Shown piece after piece: positions 1 through 7,412 of a stretch of 21,606 nt of DNA; positions within the stretch are counted from its first letter, which is position 1, and each line of letters starts with the position of its first letter. Origin of the DNA: Elusimicrobiota bacterium (GTDB taxonomy: Bacteria > Elusimicrobiota > Elusimicrobia > Elusimicrobiales > Elusimicrobiaceae); NCBI GenBank assembly GCA_023393825.1, contig JAEXBW010000004.1, forward strand, positions 1 to 21,606. Direction: 5' to 3'. Both the position numbers and the translations under genes were made by a program. The notes below the pieces were generated by a model. The model was not told the DNA's origin, did no database searches, and saw only the letters and a program-made list of their open reading frames with translations.

Positions 1-209
1 AAGGCCATCGGTATACTTAAAACAAGAATATCGGGCAGCATATAAAGCATTGTGTGGAATACCCAAAACATATCCGCGCCGAAAGTCATTGCATAAGTGA
101 ATATTTTGGAAAACTGCCCCATAAAAACCACAAATACAAAAACAAACAGTACGCCTAAAAAGAAGACCAGTAAATTCTTTGTTATATACCTGAATATAAT
201 ACCGAGCAT
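1..209 (-). CDS. LptF/LptG-family lipopolysaccharide export permease, N-terminal part (runs off window)
   Basis: Reading the minus strand from ATG at 209 gives 69 codons open to the window edge. The first residues, MLGIIFRYITKNLLVFFLG, then a hydrophobic segment and further on LPDILVLSIPMA, match the start of YjgP/YjgQ (LptF/LptG) permeases: a short basic N-terminus with R-Y-I/L, TM1, then a conserved P-x-x-L-x-x-x-I-P-M turn. Family members form the inner-membrane LptB2FG complex that extracts lipopolysaccharide for transport to the outer membrane. Only TM1 and the beginning of TM2 are present, so LptF and LptG cannot be told apart. There is no strong ribosome binding site before the ATG. 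The gene points away from the pgm operon. Confidence 0.72.
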   Translation of the reverse strand, partial: MLGIIFRYITKNLLVFFLGVLFVFVFVVFMGQFSKIFTYAMTFGADMFWVFHTMLYMLPDILVLSIPMA

Positions 210-549
210 TTTTTTATTTTAGCAAAATTGTATATGTTTTAATTTATTCTGTTTGGCGATGGAACAAATTTGCAGGCAGTTCGCGTGAGTTGTAGATATT
301 TTGCCTTTCCCAAAATTGCGTGATTTGATTTAGATTTGAGGTTAGTTTATGTTTTATTTGCCGCGAGGTATATCCAGAGCGGCTGGAAGCCCGCATATCC
401 AAAGCGGCAAAAAAACTTAAAATAGCCCAAAGATAAACAAATTGCTAGCCAAATTAAGCTTGGCGGGACAATAGTCGTACCTATGGGGCTGGTGTTTTGC
501 TTCCATTTTTAGTATATTTCTTAAACAGATTTCCGGAAAAGAGGTATTT
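210..549. other. Gene-free stretch between divergent lptF/G-like and phosphohexomutase genes
   Basis: This 340-base stretch must hold the promoters of two divergent genes, but no convincing -35/-10 pair stands out. I see no tRNA, no small ORF with a ribosome binding site and no conserved leader. Its one clear structure is the inverted-repeat element at 357-411, listed separately. The last bases (538-546) contain the ribosome binding site of the phosphohexomutase gene. An antisense 91-codon frame overlapping this region and the start of that gene has no family resemblance and was discarded. Confidence 0.6.
357..411. repeat. Inverted-repeat element with GCCGC/GCGGC ends
   Basis: TTTGCCGC at 357-364 is the exact reverse complement of GCGGCAAA at 404-411. 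Inside, GCGGCT and AGCCCGC (379-393) can pair with one bulged base, giving a hairpin within the outer stem. The segment is GC-rich in an AT-rich gap. There is no transposase, no T-run giving a clear terminator for either neighbour, and no visible target-site duplication. It could be an intergenic repeat, a structured leader or a protein-binding site. Confidence 0.4.
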
Positions 550-2028
550 ATGGCTAATGAAATTAAGTTTGCCACAGCAGGCTTTAGAGGCAATATTGCA
601 GAGGCGGTAACAGCTCAAAGCATTTACAGACTGTCCATTGCAATCGCAGAACACATTTTTACAAATCAATATTACGGTTTTGAAGGCACAGGCTACCAAA
701 AACATATAAAAGAAAAAGGATTCAAATTTAAACGCCCCCTTGTTATAGTCGGCCACGATTCACGCTTTTTATCAGACAAATTTGCAGATATTGTTGGCGA
801 CGCTTTGGCCTCGCGCGGCATTACCGTAAAAAAAGCTTTATATTCCCTGCCAACGCCCGTGGCGGAATGGGCAGTATTAAAGGAAGGCGCTGTCGGCGCG
901 GTTGTTATTACCGCAAGTGAAGCCGACTACAGCCAAAACGGACTTAAATGGATTTCCTACTACGGCGGCATCGCCAATAACGAAGTGGTAGAAGATATAG
1001 AAAGGAATATACCTGCCGTTTCTTCCATGCCAAAAGCTATGCCGGAGTTCGGTTATGTAAACTCCGCCGTAAGCGAGCATAATTTAAGGGACGAATACCT
1101 TGTCCACTTAAGCAAAATTATAGACGTTAAGGCAATTAAAAAAGCCAAACTTAAAGTGGGTATAGACCCGCTTTACGGCACGGCCGATAATTACTTTAGA
1201 AAGTTTTTAACCTCTTGCGGTATAGAAATGGAAGGCATACACGAAGGGACGGATTACTTCTTTGGCGGTAAAGTGCCAAACGCGGGGCCTGAAGCCTTGG
1301 CGGATTTAAGCAAACTTGTGGTTAAAAAGAAACTCCACCTCGGCATTGCGTGCAACAGCGACTGCGATAAATTCGGCATCATCGGGCCTGAGGGTGAGTG
1401 GATTTCCCCCAACCAGATTGCCCCTGTTATCTTGGACCATATAATAAGGAACAGAAAGGCCAAGGGCCGCATTTGCAGAAGCCTTATCACAACCAATTTA
1501 ATTGACGAGGTTGCCAAATCCCACAATATGCCCGTGCGCGAAACGCCCGTCGGCTTTAAATACATTAACGAACTTATGATGACGGGGCAGTATATCTTCG
1601 GCGCGGAAGAATCGGGCGGTATAGCCATTTCCAACCACATGCCTGATAAAGACGGCATTTTGGCCTGTATGCTTGTTTTGGAAATGATGGCCGTTGAAGG
1701 CAAATCCCTTAAACAGATTTTTAAGGACTTCTATAAAAAGTATAATATGTATTACGACAAAAAGGTTAGCATTCCCAAGAAAGAAATTGAAATTAATGAG
1801 TTTATGGAAAAGCTTAACCTTAACCCGCCGTTGTCCATTAACAAAACCTCCGTATGGAGAATTGACCAGACAGACGGCTTTAAGTTCATTTTAAAGAACG
1901 GAAACTGGCTGGCTCTGAGGCCCTCGGGTACAGAGCATCTTATAAGAATATACGCCGAAGCCAAAGACCCCGCCTCTCCGGAGAAGTTGATACAGGAAGC
2001 AAAGAAACTTATAGAAACTTTGTCTTAA
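550..2028 (+). CDS. Phosphoglucomutase/phosphomannomutase family protein
   Basis: A 492-residue alpha-D-phosphohexomutase of the type that interconverts hexose 1- and 6-phosphates in the cytosol. Landmarks in order: TAGFRG (9-14); active-site serine loop TASEADYSQNG (121-131, Ser123); metal loop NSDCDK (269-274); sugar-binding loop GAEESGG (351-357); phosphate-binding RPSGTE (457-462). All four domains and a normal family length are present, but two loops deviate: TASHNP is TASEAD, and the usual DGDxDR is NSDCDK, with its first Asp as Asn and Arg as Lys. There is also a 25-residue insertion near 38-62. The start is fixed by AAAGAGG 6-7 bases upstream. It is the first gene of a plus-strand operon, 19 bases before enolase, which fits a role in sugar-phosphate supply. 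Substrate (glucose, mannose or glucosamine) cannot be set from sequence alone. Confidence 0.88.
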   Translation: MANEIKFATAGFRGNIAEAVTAQSIYRLSIAIAEHIFTNQYYGFEGTGYQKHIKEKGFKFKRPLVIVGHDSRFLSDKFADIVGDALASRGITVKKALYSLPTPVAEWAVLKEGAVGAVVITASEADYSQNGLKWISYYGGIANNEVVEDIERNIPAVSSMPKAMPEFGYVNSAVSEHNLRDEYLVHLSKIIDVKAIKKAKLKVGIDPLYGTADNYFRKFLTSCGIEMEGIHEGTDYFFGGKVPNAGPEALADLSKLVVKKKLHLGIACNSDCDKFGIIGPEGEWISPNQIAPVILDHIIRNRKAKGRICRSLITTNLIDEVAKSHNMPVRETPVGFKYINELMMTGQYIFGAEESGGIAISNHMPDKDGILACMLVLEMMAVEGKSLKQIFKDFYKKYNMYYDKKVSIPKKEIEINEFMEKLNLNPPLSINKTSVWRIDQTDGFKFILKNGNWLALRPSGTEHLIRIYAEAKDPASPEKLIQEAKKLIETLS

Positions 2029-2047
2029 AAGATAAAGAGGGGGTTGT

Positions 2048-3316
2048 ATGAAAATAGCAGCCATTAAAGCAAGAGAAATACTTGACTCTCGCGGCGTACC
2101 CACATTGCAGGCCGATGTAATTTTGGAAAACGGCATAAAAGCAAGTGCGGCGGTACCAAGCGGGGCTTCCACAGGTTCGCACGAAGCCGTTGAACTTAGA
2201 GATAACGATAAAAGATATAACGGTAAAGGCGTGCTGAAGGCCGTGGCAAACGTAGCCAAGATTGAGAAAGTTTTAAAAGGCAAAGATGTCTTTGACATAA
2301 GAGCCTTAGACGAAGCTATGATAGCCTTGGACGGCACTCCCAACAAAGGTAAGTTGGGCGCAAATGCAATATTGGGCGTTTCCATGGCGGCTTTAAGAGC
2401 GGGCGCGGCGGCAAAAAACGAACCTTTATATAAATATATCCGCACAGCCTACGGCATTAAAGAAAAAGATTTTGTTTTACCCACCCCGATGTTGAATATT
2501 ATCAACGGCGGCAAACACGCGGACAGCGGGCTTGACGTGCAGGAATTTATGATAGTTCCCGCCGCGCAACCCAGCTTTAAAGAAGCGCTACGCGCCGCAA
2601 GCGAAGTTTACCACACGCTTAAAAAACTTCTTGCCAAGAAAGGCATGGTAACCGCAGTCGGCGACGAAGGCGGCTTTGCCCCCAAAATCCGCAAGCACGA
2701 AGATGTTATAAAAACAATTCTTGCCGCGGCAAAACAGGCGGGCTACAATAATATTTCCTTAGCGCTTGACGCGGCCGCAAGCGAATTTTACGTTAAAGGC
2801 GCTTATAAGTTTGAAGATAAACTGCGCCCGTATAAAGAAATGACGCAGATTATCGCCAAATGGTGCGCTAAATATCCGCTTATCTCGGTTGAAGACCCTT
2901 TGCACGAAGACGACTGGGACGGCTGGAAGCACTTTACGGGTAAACTGGGTAAAAAAATAAATATTGTGGGCGACGATTTGTTTGTAACCAATAAGATACG
3001 CTTGCAAAAAGGTATAGAGCAAAAAGCCGCGAACTCCATACTTATTAAGCTTAACCAGATAGGCAGCGTATCGGAAACGGTTGACGTTATCGCACAGGCT
3101 AAGAAAGCGGGTTTTACCGCAATAATTTCCCACCGCTCGGGCGAAACGGAAGATGCCTTTATAGCAGATTTAGCCGTAGCCACAAACGCGGGCGCAATTA
3201 AAACAGGCGCGCCTGCCAGAAGCGAAAGACTTGCAAAATATAACCGCCTTCTTGTTATAGAAGAAGAACTGGGCAAAAAAGCGGTATACGCCAAGGATAG
3301 AGTTTTTAAGAAATGA
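2048..3316 (+). CDS. eno: Enolase
   Basis: Cytosolic enzyme converting 2-phosphoglycerate to phosphoenolpyruvate in glycolysis. The 422-residue length and all hallmark stretches are typical: SGASTG near 38-43 (substrate-loop Ser), NGGKHA (153-158), QEF with Glu166, GDEGGFAP (205-212, Glu207 as general acid partner), metal ligands Asp241, Glu282 (VEDP) and Asp309 (VGDDLF), catalytic base Lys334 in LIKLNQIG, SHRSGETED (361-369) and Lys385 in KTGAPARSERLAKYN. No key residue is missing. A strong AGAGGGGG ribosome binding site precedes the ATG. Its stop overlaps the start of the next gene in ATGA, so the FtsB-like protein is translationally coupled to it. An eno-ftsB order is also familiar from proteobacteria. 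Confidence 0.98.
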   Translation: MKIAAIKAREILDSRGVPTLQADVILENGIKASAAVPSGASTGSHEAVELRDNDKRYNGKGVLKAVANVAKIEKVLKGKDVFDIRALDEAMIALDGTPNKGKLGANAILGVSMAALRAGAAAKNEPLYKYIRTAYGIKEKDFVLPTPMLNIINGGKHADSGLDVQEFMIVPAAQPSFKEALRAASEVYHTLKKLLAKKGMVTAVGDEGGFAPKIRKHEDVIKTILAAAKQAGYNNISLALDAAASEFYVKGAYKFEDKLRPYKEMTQIIAKWCAKYPLISVEDPLHEDDWDGWKHFTGKLGKKINIVGDDLFVTNKIRLQKGIEQKAANSILIKLNQIGSVSETVDVIAQAKKAGFTAIISHRSGETEDAFIADLAVATNAGAIKTGAPARSERLAKYNRLLVIEEELGKKAVYAKDRVFKK

Positions 3317-3606
3317 AGTTGTTTAAAACAAAAAGACAAACTTTGATTGCAGCATTGGCGGCGATGGCGGCGTTTTTGGTACTTAACGGCAGCTTCTTTG
3401 GGCTGTTGCACAATATTTTTGAACTTAGAAAACTTACCAAAACCGCCGCCGCGCTTGACGCGGAATATAAAGCCCTTGGCGAGGAGTACAAAAAGATAGA
3501 AGGCGGGGACGTGGAATATATAGAAGATACCGCCAGAGTAAAGTATCATATGTCCAAGCCGGGGGAAATTGAATTTAGGATACAGAATGAAAGTACACAC
3601 CCTTGA
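3313..3606 (+). CDS. FtsB/DivIC-like septum formation initiator
   Basis: A small bitopic membrane protein of 97 residues. A short basic N-terminus is followed by one hydrophobic helix (about 10-33), then a charged heptad-like coiled coil (about 36-65) and a C-terminal motif EYIEDTARVKYHMSKPGEI, which resembles the D-x-x-Y-I-E-x-x-A-R segment of the FtsB/DivIC family. These proteins bridge FtsL and FtsQ in the division complex. The ATG overlaps the enolase stop (ATGA) and the nearest Shine-Dalgarno-like run is too far upstream, so expression probably depends on coupling to enolase. FtsB versus DivIC naming is arbitrary here. The C-terminal end overlaps the next gene by 20 bases. Confidence 0.82.
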   Translation: MKLFKTKRQTLIAALAAMAAFLVLNGSFFGLLHNIFELRKLTKTAAALDAEYKALGEEYKKIEGGDVEYIEDTARVKYHMSKPGEIEFRIQNESTHP

Positions 3607-4216
3607 ACTGGGCCACATGGGCAACTGCACTTATATAGTGCAGAACGCCAAAGAAGCCATTATTATAGACCCCTCCTGGGATATGCCGCAAATTTACGAT
3701 TTTCTGCAAGAATTAAACCTTAGCCCTGTGGCTGTTTTGTTTACGCACGGGCATTATGACCACTGCACAAATTCTGCCGAACTTTTAAAAAGGTACAATA
3801 TAAAGGGATATATTGAGCAAAATGACCTTGCTTTAAGCGGCCTGCCGCAGGATTTACTTATTACTTTTGAAGGCGATTTTAAGCAAACTTTGGCGGGGAT
3901 GGAAGTTTCTTTTATGCACACCCCGGGGCATACAAAAGGCTCCTGCTGTATTCTTATAGGCAATGCAGTATTTACGGGCGATACGCTTTTCCCCGGCGCG
4001 GTGGGCAGGACTGATTTACCCGGCTCCAGCGCGAGGGAATTGCAAAACAGTTTGGAAAAGCTGGCCCACAGTCTGCCGCCTTCAACGGAAGTTTACAGCG
4101 GACACGCTTACGGCCCGCAAGGCAACAGTTTTACGACGATAGGATACGAAATAAAAAATAATCCGTTTGTAAAACTTGCTTTAAAAGACCCGCATTATTT
4201 TGATGATATGATATGA
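3587..4216 (+). CDS. MBL-fold metallo-hydrolase, glyoxalase II-like
   Basis: A 209-residue single-domain metallo-beta-lactamase-fold hydrolase. Metal ligands are all visible: THGHYDH (53-59: His54, His56, Asp58, His59), His115 in HTPGHTKGS, Asp132 in FTGDTLF, and His173 in SGHAYG; GRTDLP (140-145) and NNPF near the end are also glyoxalase-II/YcbL-like. This points to a binuclear-metal thioester hydrolase, but without the C-terminal glutathione-binding domain of true glyoxalase II, so the substrate is unknown. I chose ATG 3587, with AGGA six bases upstream, over an in-frame TTG at 3569 with a badly spaced G-run. The stop overlaps the next start in ATGA. Confidence 0.88.
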   Translation: MKVHTLELGHMGNCTYIVQNAKEAIIIDPSWDMPQIYDFLQELNLSPVAVLFTHGHYDHCTNSAELLKRYNIKGYIEQNDLALSGLPQDLLITFEGDFKQTLAGMEVSFMHTPGHTKGSCCILIGNAVFTGDTLFPGAVGRTDLPGSSARELQNSLEKLAHSLPPSTEVYSGHAYGPQGNSFTTIGYEIKNNPFVKLALKDPHYFDDMI

Positions 4217-4863
4217 AAAAATACGCAATAGTTACAGATTTTGACGGAACGGTTACCACGCTTGATATAGGCAATTCTCTTTGCCTGCACTTTGGTACCA
4301 CCACGCAGGAAAAGATAGAACACGCCTATGCCGTTAAGGCAGATGCTAAGACGTGGATGGAATGCCACTTTGGCCCGATTAAAGTTAAACAGCAGGAATT
4401 TGAAAGAGTTATTTTAGATATAGCCGCCTTAAAGGACGGCTTTATAAAACTGGCGGAATTTTGCAAAAAGCATAATGTGCCTTTTGAAATCGCAAGCGGC
4501 GGGCTGGACATATACATAAACCCGATACTTAAAAAAAATAATGTACCCGCAATTCCCGTTTACTCCGTGCAAGGCACTTTTACCGCCGACGGTATTATGA
4601 TAGATTTCCCCTTTTACCCCGATATGCCTTTGGAAGTTTTTAAGGCCTCGCGCGTTAAGTATTATAAAGCGCAGGGCTATACAACAATCTTTTTGGGCGA
4701 CGGCCCCAGCGATTTTAACGCCGCAAAAGAAGCCGATATAGTTTTTGCCACGGACAGACTTGTGGATATTTGCAAACAGAATAATGTGGCCTTTAACGAG
4801 TTTAAAGATTTTAACGCCGCACTTAAGATATTAGAGGAGAATTATGTTACCGTACCTGCCTGA
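4213..4863 (+). CDS. HAD-superfamily (subclass IB) phosphatase, MtnX/SerB-like
   Basis: A 216-residue haloacid-dehalogenase-fold phosphatase. Motif I is DFDGT (9-13) with Asp9 as nucleophile and Asp11 as acid/base; motif II is SGG with Ser95; Lys144 or Lys149 serves as motif III; motif IV is GDGPSD (162-167). Cap region and size resemble MtnX (a methionine-salvage phosphatase) and phosphoserine phosphatases. No other methionine-salvage or serine-pathway gene is in the window, so the substrate is open. Translation is probably coupled to the metallo-hydrolase through an ATGA overlap, as there is no ribosome binding site of its own. The last 20 bases overlap lgt. Confidence 0.82.
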   Translation: MKKYAIVTDFDGTVTTLDIGNSLCLHFGTTTQEKIEHAYAVKADAKTWMECHFGPIKVKQQEFERVILDIAALKDGFIKLAEFCKKHNVPFEIASGGLDIYINPILKKNNVPAIPVYSVQGTFTADGIMIDFPFYPDMPLEVFKASRVKYYKAQGYTTIFLGDGPSDFNAAKEADIVFATDRLVDICKQNNVAFNEFKDFNAALKILEENYVTVPA

Positions 4864-5605
4864 GTTTTTAGGTTTAAGAATACCGCTTTACGGCATTATG
4901 ACAATGCTGGGCTACCTTGCCGCACTGCTTTACTGCCTTAAGCAACGCCCTAAGATTGGGATAAGCAAAGACGAACTTTTTGACATAGGCTTTTACATTG
5001 TAATGGGTGCGATAGTAGGCGGAAAATTGTTTTTTATCATTTTTAACTGGGACGCTTTTGCCGCCTCTACTCTTATTGAAAAACTCAGATACGGCTTTGT
5101 CTTTTTCGGCGGATTTATAGGCGCAATTACAACAGGTGTAATTATAGCCTATGTAAAAAAACTTCCGTTCTTTAAATTTGCGGACTTCTTTGCGCCCGCC
5201 ATTGCGCTGGGCCACGCTATAGGCAGGATAGGCTGCTTTTGCGCGGGCTGCTGCTACGGAAAAATATCGCACAGTTTCCTTTCCGTCAAGTTCCACAACC
5301 CCGAATGCCTTGTACCGCACCACTTGCACGATGTCGGGCTGTACCCCACGCAATTAATGGAATCTGCAGGCAACTTTGTTTTGTTTTTTATACTGCTTGC
5401 CGTGTTCAACAAAAAGCATAAAGAGGGAACCGTAATAGCCTCTTACGTTATAGGCTACGGATTAATAAGATTTATTGTGGAGTTCTTCCGCGGCGACGAC
5501 AGAGGCTCTTATATACTCGGGCTTTCCCCCTCGCAGTTTATAGCGGCTGCGCTTATAATTTTAATATCGGCATTTTTAATAAAGAGGAATTATGGCTCAA
5601 AATAA
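4844..5605 (+). CDS. lgt: Prolipoprotein diacylglyceryl transferase
   Basis: An integral membrane enzyme that moves a diacylglyceryl group from phosphatidylglycerol to the lipobox cysteine of prolipoproteins. The 253 residues contain about seven hydrophobic helices. The signature region reads GHAIGRIGCFCAGCCYG (123-139), containing the essential Arg128 and final Gly; this Cys-rich form, instead of GRxGNFxN, is a known divergent variant. YGFVFFGG (83-90) occupies the place of the E. coli FHGG motif, with Phe where E. coli has His103. YPTQLMES (167-174) and EFFRGD (213-218) are further family marks. AGAGGAG lies just before the ATG inside the preceding gene, so the start is well supported. The stop overlaps the next start by 14 bases. 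Confidence 0.9.
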   Translation: MLPYLPEFLGLRIPLYGIMTMLGYLAALLYCLKQRPKIGISKDELFDIGFYIVMGAIVGGKLFFIIFNWDAFAASTLIEKLRYGFVFFGGFIGAITTGVIIAYVKKLPFFKFADFFAPAIALGHAIGRIGCFCAGCCYGKISHSFLSVKFHNPECLVPHHLHDVGLYPTQLMESAGNFVLFFILLAVFNKKHKEGTVIASYVIGYGLIRFIVEFFRGDDRGSYILGLSPSQFIAAALIILISAFLIKRNYGSK

Positions 5606-6497
5606 ACAAACAGTAATATTTGAAGGCAGAACAGGCAGGCTGGATACCTTTCTTACCGAACAGACTGAAGGCTATTCCAGAGCCATAATACAAAACCTTA
5701 TTAAAGGCGGCGCGGTAACGGTTAACTCTACCGTAAGAAAACCTTCTTGGCCTTTAGAAAACGGCGATATTGTGGAAATAACTTGGCCGCAAGCCAAACA
5801 AACCCTTAACCTTAAAGATTTAATTATCTTTGAAGATAAAAACTTTTTTGTGGTAAATAAACCCGCAGGCGTACTTGTTCACCCGCAAAGCCCCGCTTGG
5901 GAAGATAACCCGCAAGCCGCTTTTACCGCGGAGGAAACTTTGGTTTCCGCCATACTGGCAAACCCGCCCAAAAACTTTGACCCTAAGGTTGAACGCGCTG
6001 GCCTAGTACATCGTTTGGACAGGGAAACCAGCGGCGTTATGCTTATTGCCAAAACACGCGAATTTCAGGACGAAATGCTTACGCTTTTTGCAATGCGCGA
6101 AGTACACAAAACCTATAATGCCATTTGCTGCGGAGAGGTTAAAGACGACGAAGGCACTATAAATGTACCTATAGGCAGACTAACGGGCGGAAAGATAAAA
6201 GCATCTGACATCGGGCGCGAAGCCGTTACGGACTATAAAGTGGTGGAAAGAAAGAAAGGATTTTCTTATATGGAACTCTTCCCAAAAACGGGCCGCACCA
6301 ACCAACTGCGCGTACATATGAGCTGGCTTGGCTACCCCGTGCTTGGCGACTGGCTTTACAAAGGCGCGAGCGCAGACCGTCTTATGCTGCACGCCAAAAA
6401 ACTGGAATTTGTAAACCCGCTCACAGGCAAAAAGGTTAAGTTTGAGGCCAAGCCGCCAAAAGACTTTACCGATACTTGGAAAGAGAAAACAAAATAA
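5592..6497 (+). CDS. RluA-family rRNA/tRNA pseudouridine synthase
   Basis: A 301-residue enzyme that isomerises uridine to pseudouridine in structured RNA. An N-terminal S4 RNA-binding domain (about 15-65, with GRLDTFL and a V-x-V-N turn) precedes the catalytic domain. The catalytic motif HRLDRETSG (140-148) supplies Asp143; VNKPAGVLVHP (88-98) and the GRTNQLRVHM block near the C-terminus are typical. The S4 plus RluA arrangement is that of RluC/RluD; which uridines are modified cannot be read from sequence. AAAGAGGAA precedes the ATG. It is the last gene of the plus-strand operon and ends only two bases from the convergent tspO gene; no terminator hairpin is visible between them. Confidence 0.9.
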   Translation: MAQNKQTVIFEGRTGRLDTFLTEQTEGYSRAIIQNLIKGGAVTVNSTVRKPSWPLENGDIVEITWPQAKQTLNLKDLIIFEDKNFFVVNKPAGVLVHPQSPAWEDNPQAAFTAEETLVSAILANPPKNFDPKVERAGLVHRLDRETSGVMLIAKTREFQDEMLTLFAMREVHKTYNAICCGEVKDDEGTINVPIGRLTGGKIKASDIGREAVTDYKVVERKKGFSYMELFPKTGRTNQLRVHMSWLGYPVLGDWLYKGASADRLMLHAKKLEFVNPLTGKKVKFEAKPPKDFTDTWKEKTK

Positions 6498-6499
6498 GC

Positions 6500-6958
6500 C
6501 TAGTTAAGCAGGTAAATTTTTAAATTAAGCAGCGTCGCAAACAACAGCCACAGGAAGTACGGCACTAAAAGCGCGCTGCTTTTTTTATTGTGTCTAAAAC
6601 CCAGCCATAAAAGCCAAAAGGTAAGCGCGTCAATAGCCAGTATAAGAATAAGCCCGCCAAAAATACTGCGCAGGCCAAAGAAAACGGGCGTCCATAACAG
6701 GTTAAGCGCAAACTGTACCAAAAAAATAGTTTTAAGTTTTTTCGTCAGCGGACCGCTCGGCATCAGGCTTAGCCGCCAATAATATATGCCCAACATAATA
6801 TAAAGCACCGTCCAAACAGGCGCAAAAAGGTAATTGGGCGGATTAAAAGACGGCTTTTGCAAAAAGGCATACCACACGGGAATACTTTGCCTTGTAAAAA
6901 AAGAACCCAAACTGCCCAAACCCAAAGAAACAAAAACATATAAAAACAGCTTTTTCAT
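6500..6958 (-). CDS. tspO: TspO/MBR (tryptophan-rich sensory protein) family membrane protein
   Basis: A 152-residue, five-helix membrane protein. The family pattern is clear: WYAFLQKPSFNPP (29-41), FAPVWTVLYIMLG (45-57), the Q-x-x-L-N-x-x-W motif in VQFALNLLWTPVFFG (81-95) and a C-terminal PYFLWLLFATLLNLKIYLLN-like end. TspO proteins bind porphyrins and cholesterol-like ligands and act in tetrapyrrole or stress signalling in some bacteria. A good GGAGGGG ribosome binding site lies ahead of the ATG. It is transcribed divergently from the acc genes and convergently with the pseudouridine synthase. No haem or porphyrin gene is in the window, so the ligand is unknown. Confidence 0.92.
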   Translation of the reverse strand: MKKLFLYVFVSLGLGSLGSFFTRQSIPVWYAFLQKPSFNPPNYLFAPVWTVLYIMLGIYYWRLSLMPSGPLTKKLKTIFLVQFALNLLWTPVFFGLRSIFGGLILILAIDALTFWLLWLGFRHNKKSSALLVPYFLWLLFATLLNLKIYLLN

Positions 6959-7017
6959 AACCCCTCCGACTGTAAAAGAATATAAGAAAATGGTATTATA
7001 TTTTAATAGGAGAAAAT
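6959..7017. promoter_or_regulatory. Shared divergent promoter region of tspO and the acc/lipid operon
   Basis: These 59 bases separate two divergent genes and hold both ribosome binding sites: GGAGGGG for tspO and AGGAG for the carrier protein. The plus strand has TGTAAA at 6971-6976 and TATTAT at 6994-6999, 17 bases apart, a weak sigma-70-like pair. No equally good pair is seen for tspO. The space is so short that one regulator could affect both genes. Confidence 0.35.
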
Positions 7018-7395
7018 ATGGATACCAAAACCCTTTCTGATTTTATAGCTTGGTCTAAAACAACCGACCTTGAAGAAATAGTGTATATTAAAGATTCTAC
7101 AAAACTCCAAATTAAAACTGCGCAAGCAACCGCGCAGGGTACTGATTTTTCTTGCAAACTTAAAGCAGTAAAAGCCCCCGCAGTAGGCCTTTATCACGCG
7201 GGCAGCAAAGGCAAAGCCATCACAATTAAAGAAGATATGCCCGTAAAACAGGGTGATATTTTGGGCTTTGTGGAAATGAATAAAGCTTCTAAAGAAGTTG
7301 CCGCAACCGCGGAAGGCATACTTAAGATTATTTCCGTCAAAGACGGCGCGGCGGTGGAGTACGGCCAGCCCCTCTTCTTTATAGAACCTAAATAA
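7018..7395 (+). CDS. accB: Biotin/lipoyl-carrier domain protein, probable biotin carboxyl carrier protein
   Basis: A 125-residue protein whose C-terminal 75 residues form a biotinyl/lipoyl domain. KAPAVGLYHAGSKGKA (52-67) corresponds to the SPMVGTFYRAPSPG region and thumb of BCCP, and VEYGQPLFFIEP (113-124) is nearly identical to the usual BCCP end. The attachment site reads VEMNKASKEV, with Lys89 in the turn: BCCPs have EAMKLMNEI and lipoyl domains ETDKAxxEV, so this is in between. Gene order (next gene is biotin carboxylase, 17 bases on) argues for BCCP of acetyl-CoA or a related acyl-CoA carboxylase. AGGAG precedes the ATG. No carboxyltransferase gene is present here. Confidence 0.78.
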   Translation: MDTKTLSDFIAWSKTTDLEEIVYIKDSTKLQIKTAQATAQGTDFSCKLKAVKAPAVGLYHAGSKGKAITIKEDMPVKQGDILGFVEMNKASKEVAATAEGILKIISVKDGAAVEYGQPLFFIEPK

Positions 7396-7412
7396 TAAAT
7401 TTAAACCGAAAT

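Noticed and set aside
1254..1703. Antisense frame of 149 codons opposite the phosphohexomutase
   Set aside because: Shadow of a conserved gene; no domain or start signal.
2803..3630. Long antisense frame of 275 codons opposite enolase
   Set aside because: It is the shadow of a clear enolase gene plus the following two genes, with no family resemblance and no ribosome binding site.
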